64,000 bases of DNA from Coturnix japonica (Eukaryota; Chordata; Aves; Galliformes; Phasianidae). Both the position numbers and the translations under genes were made by a program. This document shows, piece after piece, positions 1 to 17,927 of the stretch; within the stretch, counting starts at the first letter, position 1, and each line of letters starts with the position of its first letter. Location: contig NC_029519.1 of assembly GCF_001577835.2 (NCBI RefSeq), forward strand, positions 27,378,045 through 27,442,044, given 5' to 3'. The notes below the pieces were generated by a model. That model made no database searches, had not been told where the DNA came from, and was given only the letters and a program-made list of their open reading frames with translations.

Positions 1-241
1 GTTATAATGGCCTCTTCTGCAGTTGCATGGTGCTATTTCTCCTTGTTGTTATAGAGCTTCACAGTAAAAGCAATGGATACTTCTAATTTTGTGAAATAAA
101 TGACAAAAACAAAACAGGAAAAAAAAAAACAGAGCAAAATGATACTGAAATGTGATTTAATTTACTAGATTGGAATGAAAGTTGAGCTCTACAATTGTGG
201 TGTTTCTCCACGGTCTGGGCCTGTGCCATATTGTGTTGTAG

Positions 242-5980
<5,739 letters not shown>

Positions 5981-5984
5981 TTGA

Positions 5985-8900
5985 TTAAAACTTTGTCTTG
6001 TCCACTTCTTAGTAGATTTTGACAAACCAGATAAAGATGTGATCTTGGAGGAGGAACAGCTAGAAGTGAAGAGACACTGACATTTATGGCTAGTACAGGT
6101 TAGTAACCCTACGGAAGTTAGCATGGGAGATAAATAAGCTCTCTAGATGGAAAGACTTCTTAATTATATATTAATATGGATGCAGTAACACAGAAATTCC
6201 AGTTCATAAAATTTCTGTGTTTTCAACATACAGTATCTGAACAGAGAGTTTTGCCTTTTACAGAAATATCTAGCAAACTGTAGACTGTGTGGGGGTGACT
6301 GAGTCAGGACTGTTACACATTGACTGAGATCTGAGAAACTCAGTGAGAAATGCTTGTAATGTAAGAGTTCAAGTGAGATATGACTTCAGTTGTGACCTTC
6401 TTTTTCTCTTGTTTTAAAATAAGTAGGTCTGATCCCCTTCCATGAAGTGTTTAGAGGTCTCCATTAAAATAAATACTTCCCTCCTTTACAGTATTTTTTT
6501 TTTTAATCATGTGGAGGTTGTTTGAATGCCTGTGTTCCATGGAGAAAGTGTTTGGACACAGCTGTTGTGTATCAGCCTTCACAATCTCTTGTGTGTTTGC
6601 CTTGTGGAGGGTATTGCTGCCTCCCAGCTGTTTTGCTGGAGACCTGATGGAGGTGAAGGCCATAGTGGCAGTGTGGTTTTTTGTCTTTGCAACTTTAATA
6701 ACATTTTTTTTAAAATTCATATTAACATGACTTTTAAAGTGCTGATCAAGGCACAAGTCTTAAGCTTTTAAGTTAAAGGTGATCATAAAAAGGAAATAAT
6801 ACTGTTTCCTGTTGGCTCACTCTGCTTTTTTTTTTTTTTTTATCTTTTCTTCAATCCCTTCTATATTCACTTTCAGCTGTTCCCAACCAGGTTTCCTTCT
6901 TCTGTTGACAAAAATTGGGCAGTTTTTGTTTTTTTTTTCTTTTTAAGTGCTACAACCACCCACCAGTCACACAGGTCTTAAGTAATAAAAGTGTTTCTGC
7001 CTCCCCATATTTGGATGATCCCATGAGAACTATAATAAACTTTCAAATAGCCTTGAAATAAAGACAGTTCTGTTGCAAATGTTTTTGAGTGTTACTGTCT
7101 CTTAAGTTTTGGGCAGCCAGGTGAGGGACCAAACCAATCAAACCAGTTCAGATCAGCTGGACCTTTCTCATTCCCAAGAGATACTAGCAGACTTGGCCAT
7201 ATGTATGTAATTCCTCTCTTTTTCCTAAATGGGGGTTGAAATCAGCTACTATTTGTAGAGAAACTTAATGCTTTTGTGGGTCCCAGTCTTTTGAAATTCT
7301 GTTTAGAATTTTTCTATGCTTTTGGTATAGTTGAATTGCAGTGTACATATTGTTTTCTTTAAATATTATCCAGCTTTTTGTTTGTGGTAAGGAGATATTA
7401 AGTGTAGAAGAAAAGTACACCTTCATGTGATGACTCAGAAAATCTCAGCTGGACTTTGTTATATAAGTTGATGAGTAGCACCTGAGACTAATTACCAGAA
7501 AAACAGGTGATAGAACAGCAGCAACCTTAAAAGTAACTGCTAGCCTGAGGCTGTTATGAACATTTTTTGGAGCAGCTCAGAGAAGTTTTCTTACTGATTT
7601 GCTCTATTCTGGATAGCTGGAATTAGAAAGTCAGCAAAGATGCAGGACAAAAGGAAAGCTTTTTTATGCTGGCCTCTCACAGAACAGAAAGATGAGAGCT
7701 CCCTGGGCTCTCCTCAAAGAGAACCTGAACTGTCCACTCTCTAACCAGGTGAGTTAAATGTGGAAGAGGCTACTTCAAGGTGAGAAGCTGAGATAAATAT
7801 TTCTGTGGAGTTGCCATGTTCTGGCATTTCAGTGCTAGATAGAAAACAATTCTTCCAAGGCGAGGATGGCTTTTTAACCGTATAAAAGCCTTTGGTGAAT
7901 TTTTAAAAGACTTGATGGAAGCTAAGAGAGGTAGTTGTTATTACTTGTAAGAGAGGATGGAGAAAAATAATTCACGTATTAACATATCTTGCATAACAGA
8001 ATCACGGGCCTGTTTTTTTAATGTTGTATAGATGGTATTGCCATCTAGTTTTGTAGTGGAAATGCTAAGTCATGGTTTGAAGCAGTGATTGAGCACCTGG
8101 TGGGAAGGCAGGGCCAACCCAGGGAGCTTATCTGCATGCAGTGTGCCTGAGTGACCAGAAGGGATGGAGCCAGGATCCACCCCTTTCTCAGACCTCATGT
8201 AAGGACTGCCAGTCGAGGTAAGGCTATTTCTTGCTGGAGATTCCTGCCTACCAGAGGCCTTTAAGAGGTAAGTAGCTTTTACGCTTTTTTTTTTTTCTCC
8301 TTTGTTTCTGTATCCATAGTTGCTGCATTTGGGCTTGTTCTCTGCTGCAGCCTAGGATTGTGCTACTTTGCTGTTATTTTTATGCTTCCCATCACATTAT
8401 AGCATTACAGCATTACAAGTTTAAGTAAAACCATTCTCTTGCTAAATAACATATTTTGTTACTACAGATGTTTTCAGAACTGCAGTTTTTCCTAGTCTCC
8501 TGTGTGAATATAATCATTTTAAGACAATAAATCAGCGTAGAGATGTCTGAAAATGTTGTGGCCCTTTCTTGATGCACTTCTCTCCTTGAGTTTTAAGCCT
8601 TTAATTAGCATGTTGGAAACTAGCTGTGTTTTAATGATCTGTTTTATTAATTGCTCCTGGTTCATTCTGTTCAGCACACTGCAGCCTCTTATTCTGCTCT
8701 TGAGATTCATAACTGTGACCTGGCAATCACCTTTTCTGGATTTGTGCCTAAAGATACAACATAACTCTACCATCAGCAGTCATGGTAGAGTAGTGTGTTC
8801 TTTACGTGCATCATCTCACAGTTCATTTTCTTCAAATATATTTGTAATTCTGTGACTTAAACAGTTTAAACTAAGGCACCTCCTTGTCATGTTGTCCTTT

Positions 8901-9995
8901 TTCGATAAACTGCCTTTTTGTTGTTCTTTAAGCCCTTCTGCCCAGCTCCTATATATTTTGTGACTTATTTTTCTTGACAGATGGTTGTGAATAGCTTTTT
9001 GTCAGTTCTTTTTTCATACCTGTAAAGTATGCTTGCTGAAGGCCAGTAAAGAACTATGGATTGCTGTAGGCACTAGAAGGTACCTGTAAAGATATGAATG
9101 CTTTGGAGGCTTTTTCAGCCCCTTCCATTTCAAATGATAAGTCTTTTGGAGAGAGAAGGTGAGTGCTATTGGGTGTCTGCTTTGCTTGGAATTATTGTTT
9201 TCAAGACTTCACAGTTATACCATTCACTTGGCTTCTTTTTATGGTTGCGTGTCACATGGTTTGCAATGGACTGAAATCGCTGGCCAGGTTTTGCATTCAG
9301 TGTTCTCTGACTGTTGCCATCAGCTTCACAAGATAAGCACTATGCTTGTTCTTGCCATCTCTCTCCAGATGGGCTCCAGAATAAACAAGTTGTGTAGTTC
9401 GCAGAATGAAGCTGTTGTATTGCCTGCCAGCCTGGGAGACTGCCCCATGGAGGGGAGAAAGAGACCTCTGGGACAAACAAAACTGTGCCTCTGATTCACT
9501 GAGACAGCAGATGTGGGCAAACTGGCTGGAGTGGCTCTGTTGCCAGAGTCTGCAGGGCTCTTGAGATGCTATGTCTGTTATTGAGATGCCACAGGCCCAT
9601 TCTGGTGTGCTGTGTCAGAGTGCCACCAATGTGTCCCTCTGTGTTCATATGCTCTGAGCTTCTGAGGAAGAGAGCTCTGATTTCCCTCTTTTGTTCATTT
9701 GAGGTAGCTGAAAAAGTGGCTCCTATTTATCCTGTTTATTTATTTAGCTCAGTTTGATTGGGGTGTATGACAGAGTGGTAATAAAGGAGCAGTTTTAGTG
9801 GAGAAACAGACTCCTGATTCACACAAGCCTATTGTAAATACAAGTGTAACTCCAGTGAGATTATGCTGCTGGCATACAATTGGTTTGCAGTATGGGTGCA
9901 AATATGACCAACTCTACTGCTGTGAATGGAAAAGAAAGGTATCGTTTTTACTTGGGTCTGATTAAACACATTATAGTTACAAATAGTAAGTGGAT
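5985..9995. other. Intergenic, no supported gene
   Basis: This stretch follows SMAD1 and holds T-rich runs (for example 6825-6841) and one copy of a dispersed repeat near 8.1-8.3 kb. Its open frames are short and lack protein-like composition. One exon-like segment at 7683-7748 has good splice borders but no partner (see rejected items). Confidence 0.5.
8085..8280 (+). repeat. Dispersed LTR-like repeat, copy 1
   Basis: The block starting near gattgagcacctg and running through gtgaccagaagggatggagc, ccacccctttctcagacctc and ctgctggagattcctgc matches, in inverted orientation, the block at 16430-16775. Differences are spread along the length, so both are old copies of one family. A TTTAAG/TGTAAG box after a GC-rich part resembles an LTR promoter layout. 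I cannot assign a family; a solo LTR of an avian ERV is one possibility. Confidence 0.5.
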
Positions 9996-10007
9996 CCTCA
10001 TTGTATG

Positions 10008-10013
10008 TTTATT
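10008..10013 (-). terminator. Candidate poly(A) signal of the minus-strand gene
   Basis: TTTATT on the + strand is AATAAA on the minus strand. It is 660 bases beyond the stop codon at 10676-10678 and is the first such hexamer I see downstream of it. Confidence 0.4.
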
Positions 10014-10675
10014 TGTCATATGCATGCAGAGTCATGAAAAGTCATGAAAGTGATATCACACCCAACTTTATAAACAGAAGTGGATTTCAGTCGTCTCTCA
10101 GGAGTGTAGGAATTCTTATTCTAGCAAGCATAGAGTCCTCTTTTTTTTTTTTCTTTAGAGTTTGTTTGTGATTGGTTTGTTCATTCTGTAATGAAGGAAT
10201 GAGTTTACAACTCTGCATCCTCTTTTCTTCATAATCCTGCCAGCTCCTTTGAGACTTCAAATCTGTGAAACGTAGAGAAGGCAGCTGTTATGTAACTTTT
10301 GAAAGAGAAACTATAATCTTCATTCATGTGCTTCAGATTGTGGAGAGGTCTTAGGGTCTCTTTTAGCAGTGAAAAACCTGTCACATTCAACTCTGTGCTA
10401 AATATAAAGTGAGCTATGATTGTATTTAAGTGGGCACCTGGCAAGCAGGCTTTCCTTGCTCAAGGAATTCAGTTTAAGTGGGCGTGCTACTTGTTTAGGC
10501 TTGGTGAATAACACAGCTGGCCTTTTTAAAGATATTCTAATTTTTATATTAGGACAGCTTTCTTTATGCAATATCCCTCTAACATATTGATGCATTCCTA
10601 CACGTAAAGAAATATTGTCCCTCAATGTCACTTTCCCTACCTTTATATCTTTGGAATTAGGTTGTTGGTTTTTTT

Positions 10676-13600
10676 TCATTTCTTCAGTTTACTGAGCCTA
10701 ACCTGTTATAAGAAGGAGAATGAGTCTTGGTGTGTGCAATGCTACAATAAGGCGGTTTTCCCAGAGCGCTTGGTTCTTGGCTGGAGGGAGGGTGTTCTGT
10801 CTCACCTCTGAGCCTTTCACTTCTGCCTTTTCTTGATCATTCTGGGATTGGTAATCCTGAGCGTTTTCAAATTCATGTGGAGTCTGAAAGATGGCTGCTA
10901 TCCCATCAGATATTACTTCAAACTTGTGGACCAACCTTCCAAAGTCAAAATCGCCATAGAACTGGAAACAGCAGTATTAAAAAAATGGATCCAAGCATAG
11001 CTTCATTTTGAGCATAACTTGAGCAATGGCTTTGACTATGAACAAACCTCTGAAATGCAGCTTTATGCCTGTATCTGCTGGGTTTTTTCCATGCCATTTT
11101 CTGAAGCAATACAGAAGGAAGCTACCTCAAGTCTGGTGCCTTGAAAAATTAGGTTTTCAGGAGATGAATTTATACATTGTGCCAGGAGAGGACTTTCATC
11201 AAAATTCTTTCATGGGGACGTTTTAATCTGTATATGTGGTTCCTTTGTACCCCTGCTGGTAATGGTTAATTTTGTGCTGACTCTGAATATATTCTTTGTG
11301 CTGTGGCCAGTCCGTTTTATGGCCCATTGTATTCCTCATGGTTTTTCAGCAATTGTGTAATTGCAATAAATATTTATGATTTCCACAAGAAGAATATTTG
11401 GACAGTTATATAGAATTAGAGTTCAGTTTAAACTGGATGGCACTGCATTTAGGGAAAACAGCTATTTGCGTTTTTATAGTCAAAATATTAAAAAAACTAA
11501 ACTTTCTAGAAATTGATCACTTTCAAAACATTTCCTAGAAAAGTGCTTGGATGTTGATTTTAGTGTTGGTAAGGTACATGTGGCATCATAAACAGTTACC
11601 ATGAGCTAGGAGCCTCCTGCTTGAGGAACCTGATTCTGCAGAGCAATCTTTTAGTGAGGGGTACATGTTTTATGGCTTGTCGGATCCATTAGTGTTAATA
11701 CAAGCCTTGGAGTAATCTGTATTGTGAGCAATCAACAGGAACAGAAAAGGTGTGTGTATTGCAGAAAGTGGAGGGTCCATTGAAGCTTGTGATAGTTTGG
11801 TTTTTTAATGGTCTGAGCTGCTAGGATTAGAGTTATACAAGGAGAATGATGTTTCTGATATTCTACTTGTGGTAGATGTAGTGTGTTCATATATCCTGCA
11901 GCTATGCTGGAGAGGATGTGGTGGAAGGAGTGAGTGATGAGGGACAGGCAGAGTGGGAGCAACTGGCCAAGGAGCTGGAGACAAATGTTCGCAAACTTTT
12001 TTTTTTTTCCCCTTCTGGTTGCTTGAGAAAGTGCAGAAAATGCTCCTTTCTGTGCCAGCAGCTGTGGGTGGGTGGCAGTTCTATGGCCATTCAGTTGGAT
12101 AGAATGGTCTCAAATATGATGACTGGACATGTAGTGTTGCAGCTGAACTTACAAAAGGAGTCTGCTGTATATGTGAGAGTAGAGTGGGACTCAGGACAGG
12201 GAAAGGATGTCCTGATCACCCTGTGTGTAGTATCATCATATGTGTAGTTTATTTTGTGTTGCTTGAGTTGTCTGGCATGGTTTTTCTTCCAGTAGTTGGG
12301 TGGATGAAAGCATATGCAGAGTGTGTGGCCATGCCTTTGTTCTCTGTACCTTGGTCATCCTTTTACTGAGTTTGCATGGGAAATTGCGATGGCCTCATAT
12401 CAGGATGTGCAAGGAGCTCAGTCAGAGTTTGTTATTTTTACAGTTGTGCATAGCCTGAAAAATGTGACATGCATATTACATAAACAGGAAACAACACTGG
12501 CAGGGGACTGAATGTAGCTGAAAACCTAATCTAAATAAGGCCGTTAGTCATCTCCATATGGTAACCTTTCAGTGCCACACAAGCTTGAAAAACACGCTCG
12601 ATGAATGTGTGGATACCAGCTGTTGCCTTACACATTTAAATCTCTCTTTAAAATTGATCTGAGGCACGAATATTTTACAGACAGCAATTGTGTGTAAAAG
12701 TCTGCATGTGTAGAAGTGTTTACATGGGAACTGGGCTGGACCTGTAGCACTAGAAATGAGACTGAGGTTTGTTTGATCATCTAAGTTTCTTATAAATAAA
12801 TAAGTTTCTTATATAAATAGCTTAAATAACAAAACAAAAAACACAGAAGTTAACATACTTGAACTGTAATTGACAGTGCGTCATTATTACTAAATACATA
12901 TTTGTTATAAATAAAATACAGCATGTTTGATAGTGCTGGCTAGTATGTAATAGCTGGCTTCATTTCCTCAAATCCTCAGGAAGAATACCATGTAATACAG
13001 CAGTATCCCCCTTTTCATCATATAAAATGTTGGCACTGTCAATTTCTGTGTTTTCATGTATATAATCTATGGGTATATTTTGTCTGTTTTGTTTTTCAAA
13101 TGCCTTGGGAAGTTCCTGCTGTATTCCTGCTCCTTCCTTCCAAAAGTTTTCCCCTCTGAGTTTTTATGAAGCTGCCTAGAACATAGGAAAAGGGCAGGTT
13201 TATACAAGTAGAATACAAACTACAATGTACTGTGAGAAAATATTCAGTGTATACCTGGGAAAACATTTGCTTTATATACGTGTAATAAAAGTATGCTGTA
13301 TACTGCTGGTGAGAAGTGTAGCTTCCAGACTGCAAGTCTGATGTGCTGAAGCTGGAATTGCTGGTTTACTACTGAAGTAAAAAAAATAGTGAGTCATGGT
13401 TTTATGATTTTTGGTTACTAGTATTGTGCATCATAACATCACGTAGTGCACAGAACCAGGCCAAACCAGCCCGTAAACCGTTGACGTAGTGACATGGAAA
13501 TTAAATTGTACACTACTTTTCTTGTAGAAGGCAAGTCCTACAAGACCTTAGGAACATCATCAAAGTAGGAATAGAAAACAGTGATTTACTTTGCTCATCA

Positions 13601-15283
13601 CAGTTCTGTTGTGTGTGGCAGTTCACACTCTGAAGTCACTTTGATTTTGAGGATAACAGTCAAAGAGGTGGGTCTGTGGTGTTTGTAGGAGCAGACTGTG
13701 CTGAATGTTAAAATAAAATGTATCTGAAATTACTGTACTTGAAATATGGAGGTCAGTCCCATCTTTACAGTACATGGCAAATTTGCTAACAGGTGTAGTC
13801 ATTGCATAGGTACCGGTTTCACACAGTGCTGAGGTTATTTTGCATTAGAGATGCTTATACTCATATACCATTGCACCTCTCCGGGATGATGATGTGGTAC
13901 AGTGATTTGGAAATACTTTTTTAATAACAGAGCCAAGCTTGAGGTGTACGTCACTTCATTTATTAGGCTTGTATTGTCTCATCAAATGTGTTGAAGTGAC
14001 TGTCTCATTTTATTTTTGTCTGGAAAGCTGAATGAAGAGAGTTTAAAGGAAATGAGAGATAATAGTCTTGAAATTGATATTTATTTATTTATTTTTCCTC
14101 TTTAAATAAGGTGCAGATGTGTGCTTCAATCCTCTACACTGATTCTGCCTCTGAGGGTCTTTAAGGAGGAAAGGGGAAATATTTATCCAACGAACATTTG
14201 AGAATGACTCTTGAAAACAACAACAGAACCTTCAATGATGGCATTAAAGGGAAGGAGGGAGGCAAAGAATCTTTTTCCCCTCTTATTTCAATGGAAAATG
14301 CATGTGCTTCATCTCCTTCGTAGAGCATCAAGAACAAGAAGATTAACAATTTCCTTTTGCAGGTCAGACTTTAAAATGTGGTCTTTGCAGTACAGAGCAC
14401 ATGAATTATGAAAGCATGTGGTTAGTTAGCTAACATTAGGTCTCTACTTGTAGCCTTCTTCCAGAAAGGCCAACCGTAAATTTCTCAGCAATCACCTTCA
14501 CTAAAATGCTGCTTCCCTGCTGTCTAAGCTTCTGTGCGATCTGTCTGCACTAAGTAATGCAGGAGTATTTGTGCGTATTGTAGGAACACAGTGAGGAAAT
14601 TGCCTATTTGAGTTTATTATGTTTATTATATTACTGATATTACTTATGGAAAGTTTTATTCTAGAATAACTAAATATGGGATTTTGTATTTTATGGTTAA
14701 GAATCTTTATCACCTGTTTTAACATTTAATATTACAGTAACAAGAAACAGACTTAACTATTGAAACGTATAAGTATCTTCATAGTCTACACTGTTAGTTT
14801 TACGTAGTGTCCTACAATAGCTCTGTCCTGCAGCTTATGGTAAAAGTCAGTAGAAATAAACAAGAAGAGCTTCTTTTTTTAATTACTGTAAATTACTTAT
14901 AGCAGTTATAAAGACCAGAAAAGAGCGAAGACCATGTTTTCTTTTACTTACATTGTCTATCAAAGCCCCTGAGGTACTGAGATCGATATTTTCATACTTG
15001 GAAACAGTAGCTTGCTTTTTAGTGGGCACAAATGTGATAGCCTGCACTACAAGAACAAACAACTACATGGATACAGAGACTAGATAGGAAGGTGAATGAT
15101 GCAGTTTTCTGTTTCATTCTCAACAGTAAAACAAAAACACGTTGAATAAATATTAATGGTATATGACAACTACGTACCTTTTATATGAAGTTTGAAACTA
15201 GTTCCCTGTACTACTAATCTGAGTATGTCTTCTATCATAGAAATAGAACTACTGGTTAAAATTCTGCTTTGTAGTTTGTCTAT
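10676..15283 (-). CDS. Unrecognised spliced gene, minus strand (5' end unresolved)
   Basis: Four minus-strand exons form one open chain: 15283-15178 (acceptor TTCCTACAAAAG, donor AAG|GTACGT), 15046-14952 (acceptor TTTGTTCTTGTAG, donor AAT|GTAAGT), 10961-10806 (acceptor GCTGTTTCCAG, donor GAG|GTGAGA) and 10702-10676 (acceptor TTCTCCTTCTTATAACAG, stop TGA). The phases agree at every junction (0, 1, 0, 0). The 127 codons before the stop read as a soluble, charged protein: ISMIEDILRLVVQGTSFKLH, then KYENIDLSTSGALIDN, then FYGDFDFGRLVHKFEVISDG, a Glu/Gln-rich stretch, and a basic end VRLSKLKK. There is no membrane span. I do not recognise the family. The start is missing: no upstream exon is certain, although an ATG within the first listed exon could serve. 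It lies antisense to both neighbours, between SMAD1 and MMAA. AATAAA on the minus strand at 10013-10008 fits a 0.7 kb 3'UTR. Confidence 0.6.
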
Positions 15284-15327
15284 CTTTTGTAGGAAATAAG
15301 ATGACATCAGCGTGTGTTTTTGTATAT

Positions 15328-15374
15328 TTATATATATATATGTGTGTGTGTATATACATACACACATATATATC
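15328..15374. repeat. Alternating TA/TG microsatellite
   Basis: A (TA)n-(TG)n-(TA)n-(CA)n tract lies about 45 bases upstream, on the minus strand, of the first exon of the unrecognised minus-strand gene. It is imperfectly self-complementary and can fold or adopt Z-DNA. Confidence 0.85.
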
Positions 15375-16429
15375 TATAGTATATTGTAGGGAGATCCCTA
15401 ATTGACTACAGCAATTATAGAAAGGGAAACAGCAGAATTCTGCTGAAAAGGCTGAAACTGACTGTAAAGTTCCCCCTAAAGGCTTACAGCCCATTGCCAC
15501 TGGTCTTATGTGAATAAGCCTCCAAGGTACAACCAAGATGGAGCTGATACTGGCACATGTGTCACTTCAGTATTTCATGTTCTGAATCCAACTGAATGAT
15601 CCCACATAAATATTGAATGTGTTTGTTTCTCAGGTCATTAAAATACTGCTGTAGCCAAGGAGAATAGATTTATCATTGTGATGATGAGGTAATAATAAAT
15701 TCTTTTGTGTTCAGAATGTATCCAAGCTGTGTGACTAAATACGTAGCATTAGCTTCCCCTCCTGGCCAAAAGAAGGAAATGATCTGGAAGGCAAGATACG
15801 CATGAATTGTTTATCAATTTTATTTTAATATGCCAAAGATGGAAACGCTACTTCTTATATAGCAGAAATAGCACTTAATTGCCTGGAGGAAAACAGACAT
15901 TCACAATGCAAAATTCAGTGATTTTAAGACTGAGGCTTTATGTTTGTGGGCAGGCTGGAGAGTAAGCGTACAAGCACAACATGCACACACTTCCATACAA
16001 GGAACCAAAACTACTTGCAAGATAAATGATAGCCTCATGTTTAAGATATTTACACGGACTGCAGGAAACAGGCTTCCCTATTTGTGTTGGGAGTTCAGCC
16101 TAAGCAGCACATATATAAATTTTCCTATATCTCAGTCTTGAATTCCAATTATCAGATTTATTGTGGGTTTGGTCTTCTTCTTGATGTTGACTGTGTCATC
16201 CTGGAACTGAAAAAGCGTGTCTTGATATGTTTTGCTGCAATTGTTTTGTTCCTATGGCCACTTCTACCTACTATCTCACTTCCACCAATTGTCCTTTTCA
16301 CCTACTTGTGAATCATTCAGCACAGGGATGTTGAGACAGACTTCTGAGCACTGATGCTGTTGGAGATGCAAGAAAAAGCATTTGAATGCGTGAAAGTCTA
16401 CCTCTTTTAATGTTAAAGTTGCTTACAGT

Positions 16430-16775
16430 GATAAACTGGGTTATGCATGTGTATAGTCAACAAACATACAGAGAGGTGTCAGATTGGTATCCACAGATCA
16501 TAAAGCTAGAAGGATTATCGTGTTGGAAAGGGATAATTGGAAACAAATAGAAAATGCTCGCAGGGAAAACTCCAAGAGGAGCAATCTCCAGAAAGAGATC
16601 CTTCCCTAGTGGCAGTCAGCCCTTAAATGGGGTCTAGGAGAGGTGGAGCCAGGCTTCACCCCTTCTGGTCACACAGGTCAATTGCCATTAGCTGTGTTCC
16701 CACAGCTGACACATTGCTTGCCTCAGGTGGTCAATCAGAGGTTCAGGCTGTGATCAAGTTCCTGTACAGCATTCA
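16430..16775 (-). repeat. Dispersed LTR-like repeat, copy 2 (inverted)
   Basis: Read on the minus strand, this block contains gattgaccacctgaggc, gtgaccagaaggggtgaagc, ccccatttaagggctgactg and tctttctggagattgctcct, matching copy 1 at 8085-8280 in order. It is the longer copy and extends through ccctttccaacacgataatc. The family is not assigned; an old solo LTR of an avian ERV is possible. Confidence 0.5.
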
Positions 16776-17220
16776 TCATTGGTAGTTTGATTTGGTTTTG
16801 GCCATAACATATGCTTTACTTTGAGAAGTAAGATTTTAACATTTTGCTGTTTAAGAATGTGCTAATTTCATACCAATCATAGGAATTTTTTTGCATGCCG
16901 GGTTGGGGGAGAAGGCAGGTAGGATTTAGTCCCTTGTAAGCGTCAGCCTTTGGTACCAACTTTGTCAAGTCTGAAAGAACTTAGAAATTGCCCCCAATTA
17001 ATGATTTCTATAGGCACAAAGTAGTGGGGATTGAGGATGCTTCGTAAAAGTCAAGCATCATATTTTACATTGCATACCATATTTATGAACATGCTTGCTG
17101 TGATTTCATTGCTGTGCTGAAAATAATCAGGAGGCAGTTAATGGTTTTCAGCTGTATAGCCTTGTGAGAGAAATACTTTGATATCATGAGTCACTGGAAG
17201 CTATGGAGAAAAAGTGGGTT

Positions 17221-17226
17221 TTTATT
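17221..17226 (-). terminator. Candidate poly(A) signal for the orphan minus-strand exon
   Basis: AATAAA on the minus strand, about 180 bases past the TAG of the 17403-17537 exon. Confidence 0.4.
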
Positions 17227-17402
17227 AATAGAAAAAACGGTAGTATTTTATGGGCAATATTTTACTGATAAGTGACTTTGCTTTCCTGCTTATTATTTTT
17301 AAGAATGGATCAGTCTTGGGGGACCAATACAGGTAGTTCCTACATACAGCAAAAGTACGTCTTCATATGTTCAGGAAAAAGCTGGTGGGTTTCAAGCAGA
17401 TG

Positions 17403-17537
17403 CTATTCATTTAATTGTCTTGATATAATTTCTTCCCAGCATTTTTCATATAGACCATTGAGGATTTCACTTTTGTACTTGGCTTTGCAGCGAATTGCTT
17501 TCAAGTGTCTTGAAACGGTTCTTTCAGGAAAAGTACT
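17403..17537 (-). CDS. Orphan terminal coding exon, minus strand
   Basis: After the acceptor GTGTGTATTTTAG this minus-strand exon is open for 44 codons in phase 0, then ends in TAG. AATAAA follows on the minus strand at 17226-17221. The peptide is strongly protein-like and helical, with ERTVSRHLKAIRCKAKYKSE and then LYEKCWEEIISRQLNE. I do not recognise it. It lies about 0.5 kb from the MMAA CpG island and points away from it, so its 5' exon may start in that island. It begins in phase 0, as does the 15283-15178 exon, so the two could be alternative endings of one gene. The upstream exon is not identified; a weak candidate ends at a GTAGTC donor near 17616. Confidence 0.45.
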   Translation of the reverse strand, partial: STFPERTVSRHLKAIRCKAKYKSEILNGLYEKCWEEIISRQLNE

Positions 17538-17867
17538 CTAAAATACACACATGGCAATACATGCATTGGCAGTGCAGCTGGTGGGCTGCATAGACTACCA
17601 TTTCTGAACTGCTGAGCACACCGTTTAATTCTGGTCCACAAGATGACCGTACACCACGAACTGAACATTCTTCCCTACAGATCACAGATTACACAGAACG
17701 TTTAAAATGCGGTTGCTGAACTTAACGAATACAAGGGAGAAGTACAGATTAATAAACAGTCGGGGGCTTAAGCGCTTCTGGGGGAATACGCGGCGGTCGT
17801 GAAGGGATTCCAGTTTGCCGTTTTGAAGACGCCAGGAGTTAAACCTGCACCGCCACGAGCGGAGGGG

Positions 17868-17927
17868 ACTGACTGACTGACTGACTGACTGACTGACTGA
17901 CTGACTGACTGACTGACTGACTGACTG
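17868..17927. repeat. (ACTG)15 tetranucleotide microsatellite
   Basis: Fifteen uninterrupted ACTG units (60 bases) sit at the edge of the MMAA CpG island. Perfect repeats of this length are usually length-polymorphic. On the minus strand the tract is open in all frames and would encode a Ser-Val-Ser-Gln repeat, which explains the long antisense open frames seen here. Confidence 0.97.

Noticed and set aside
7683-7748. Exon-like + segment with CTCTCACAG acceptor, 22 open codons and CAG|GTGAGT donor
   Set aside because: No partner exon with a matching phase was found on the + strand nearby, and a single short open segment is expected by chance. It could be a noncoding exon.
9159-9494. 111-codon + open frame
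   Set aside because: Cys/Leu/Ser composition typical of random AT-rich sequence; no splice context and no motif.
15476-15560. Minus-strand segment before a GTAAGC donor, as a candidate upstream exon for the minus-strand gene
   Set aside because: It is open in two frames, but neither ends in phase 0 as needed to join the 15283 acceptor, and its own acceptor is weak.
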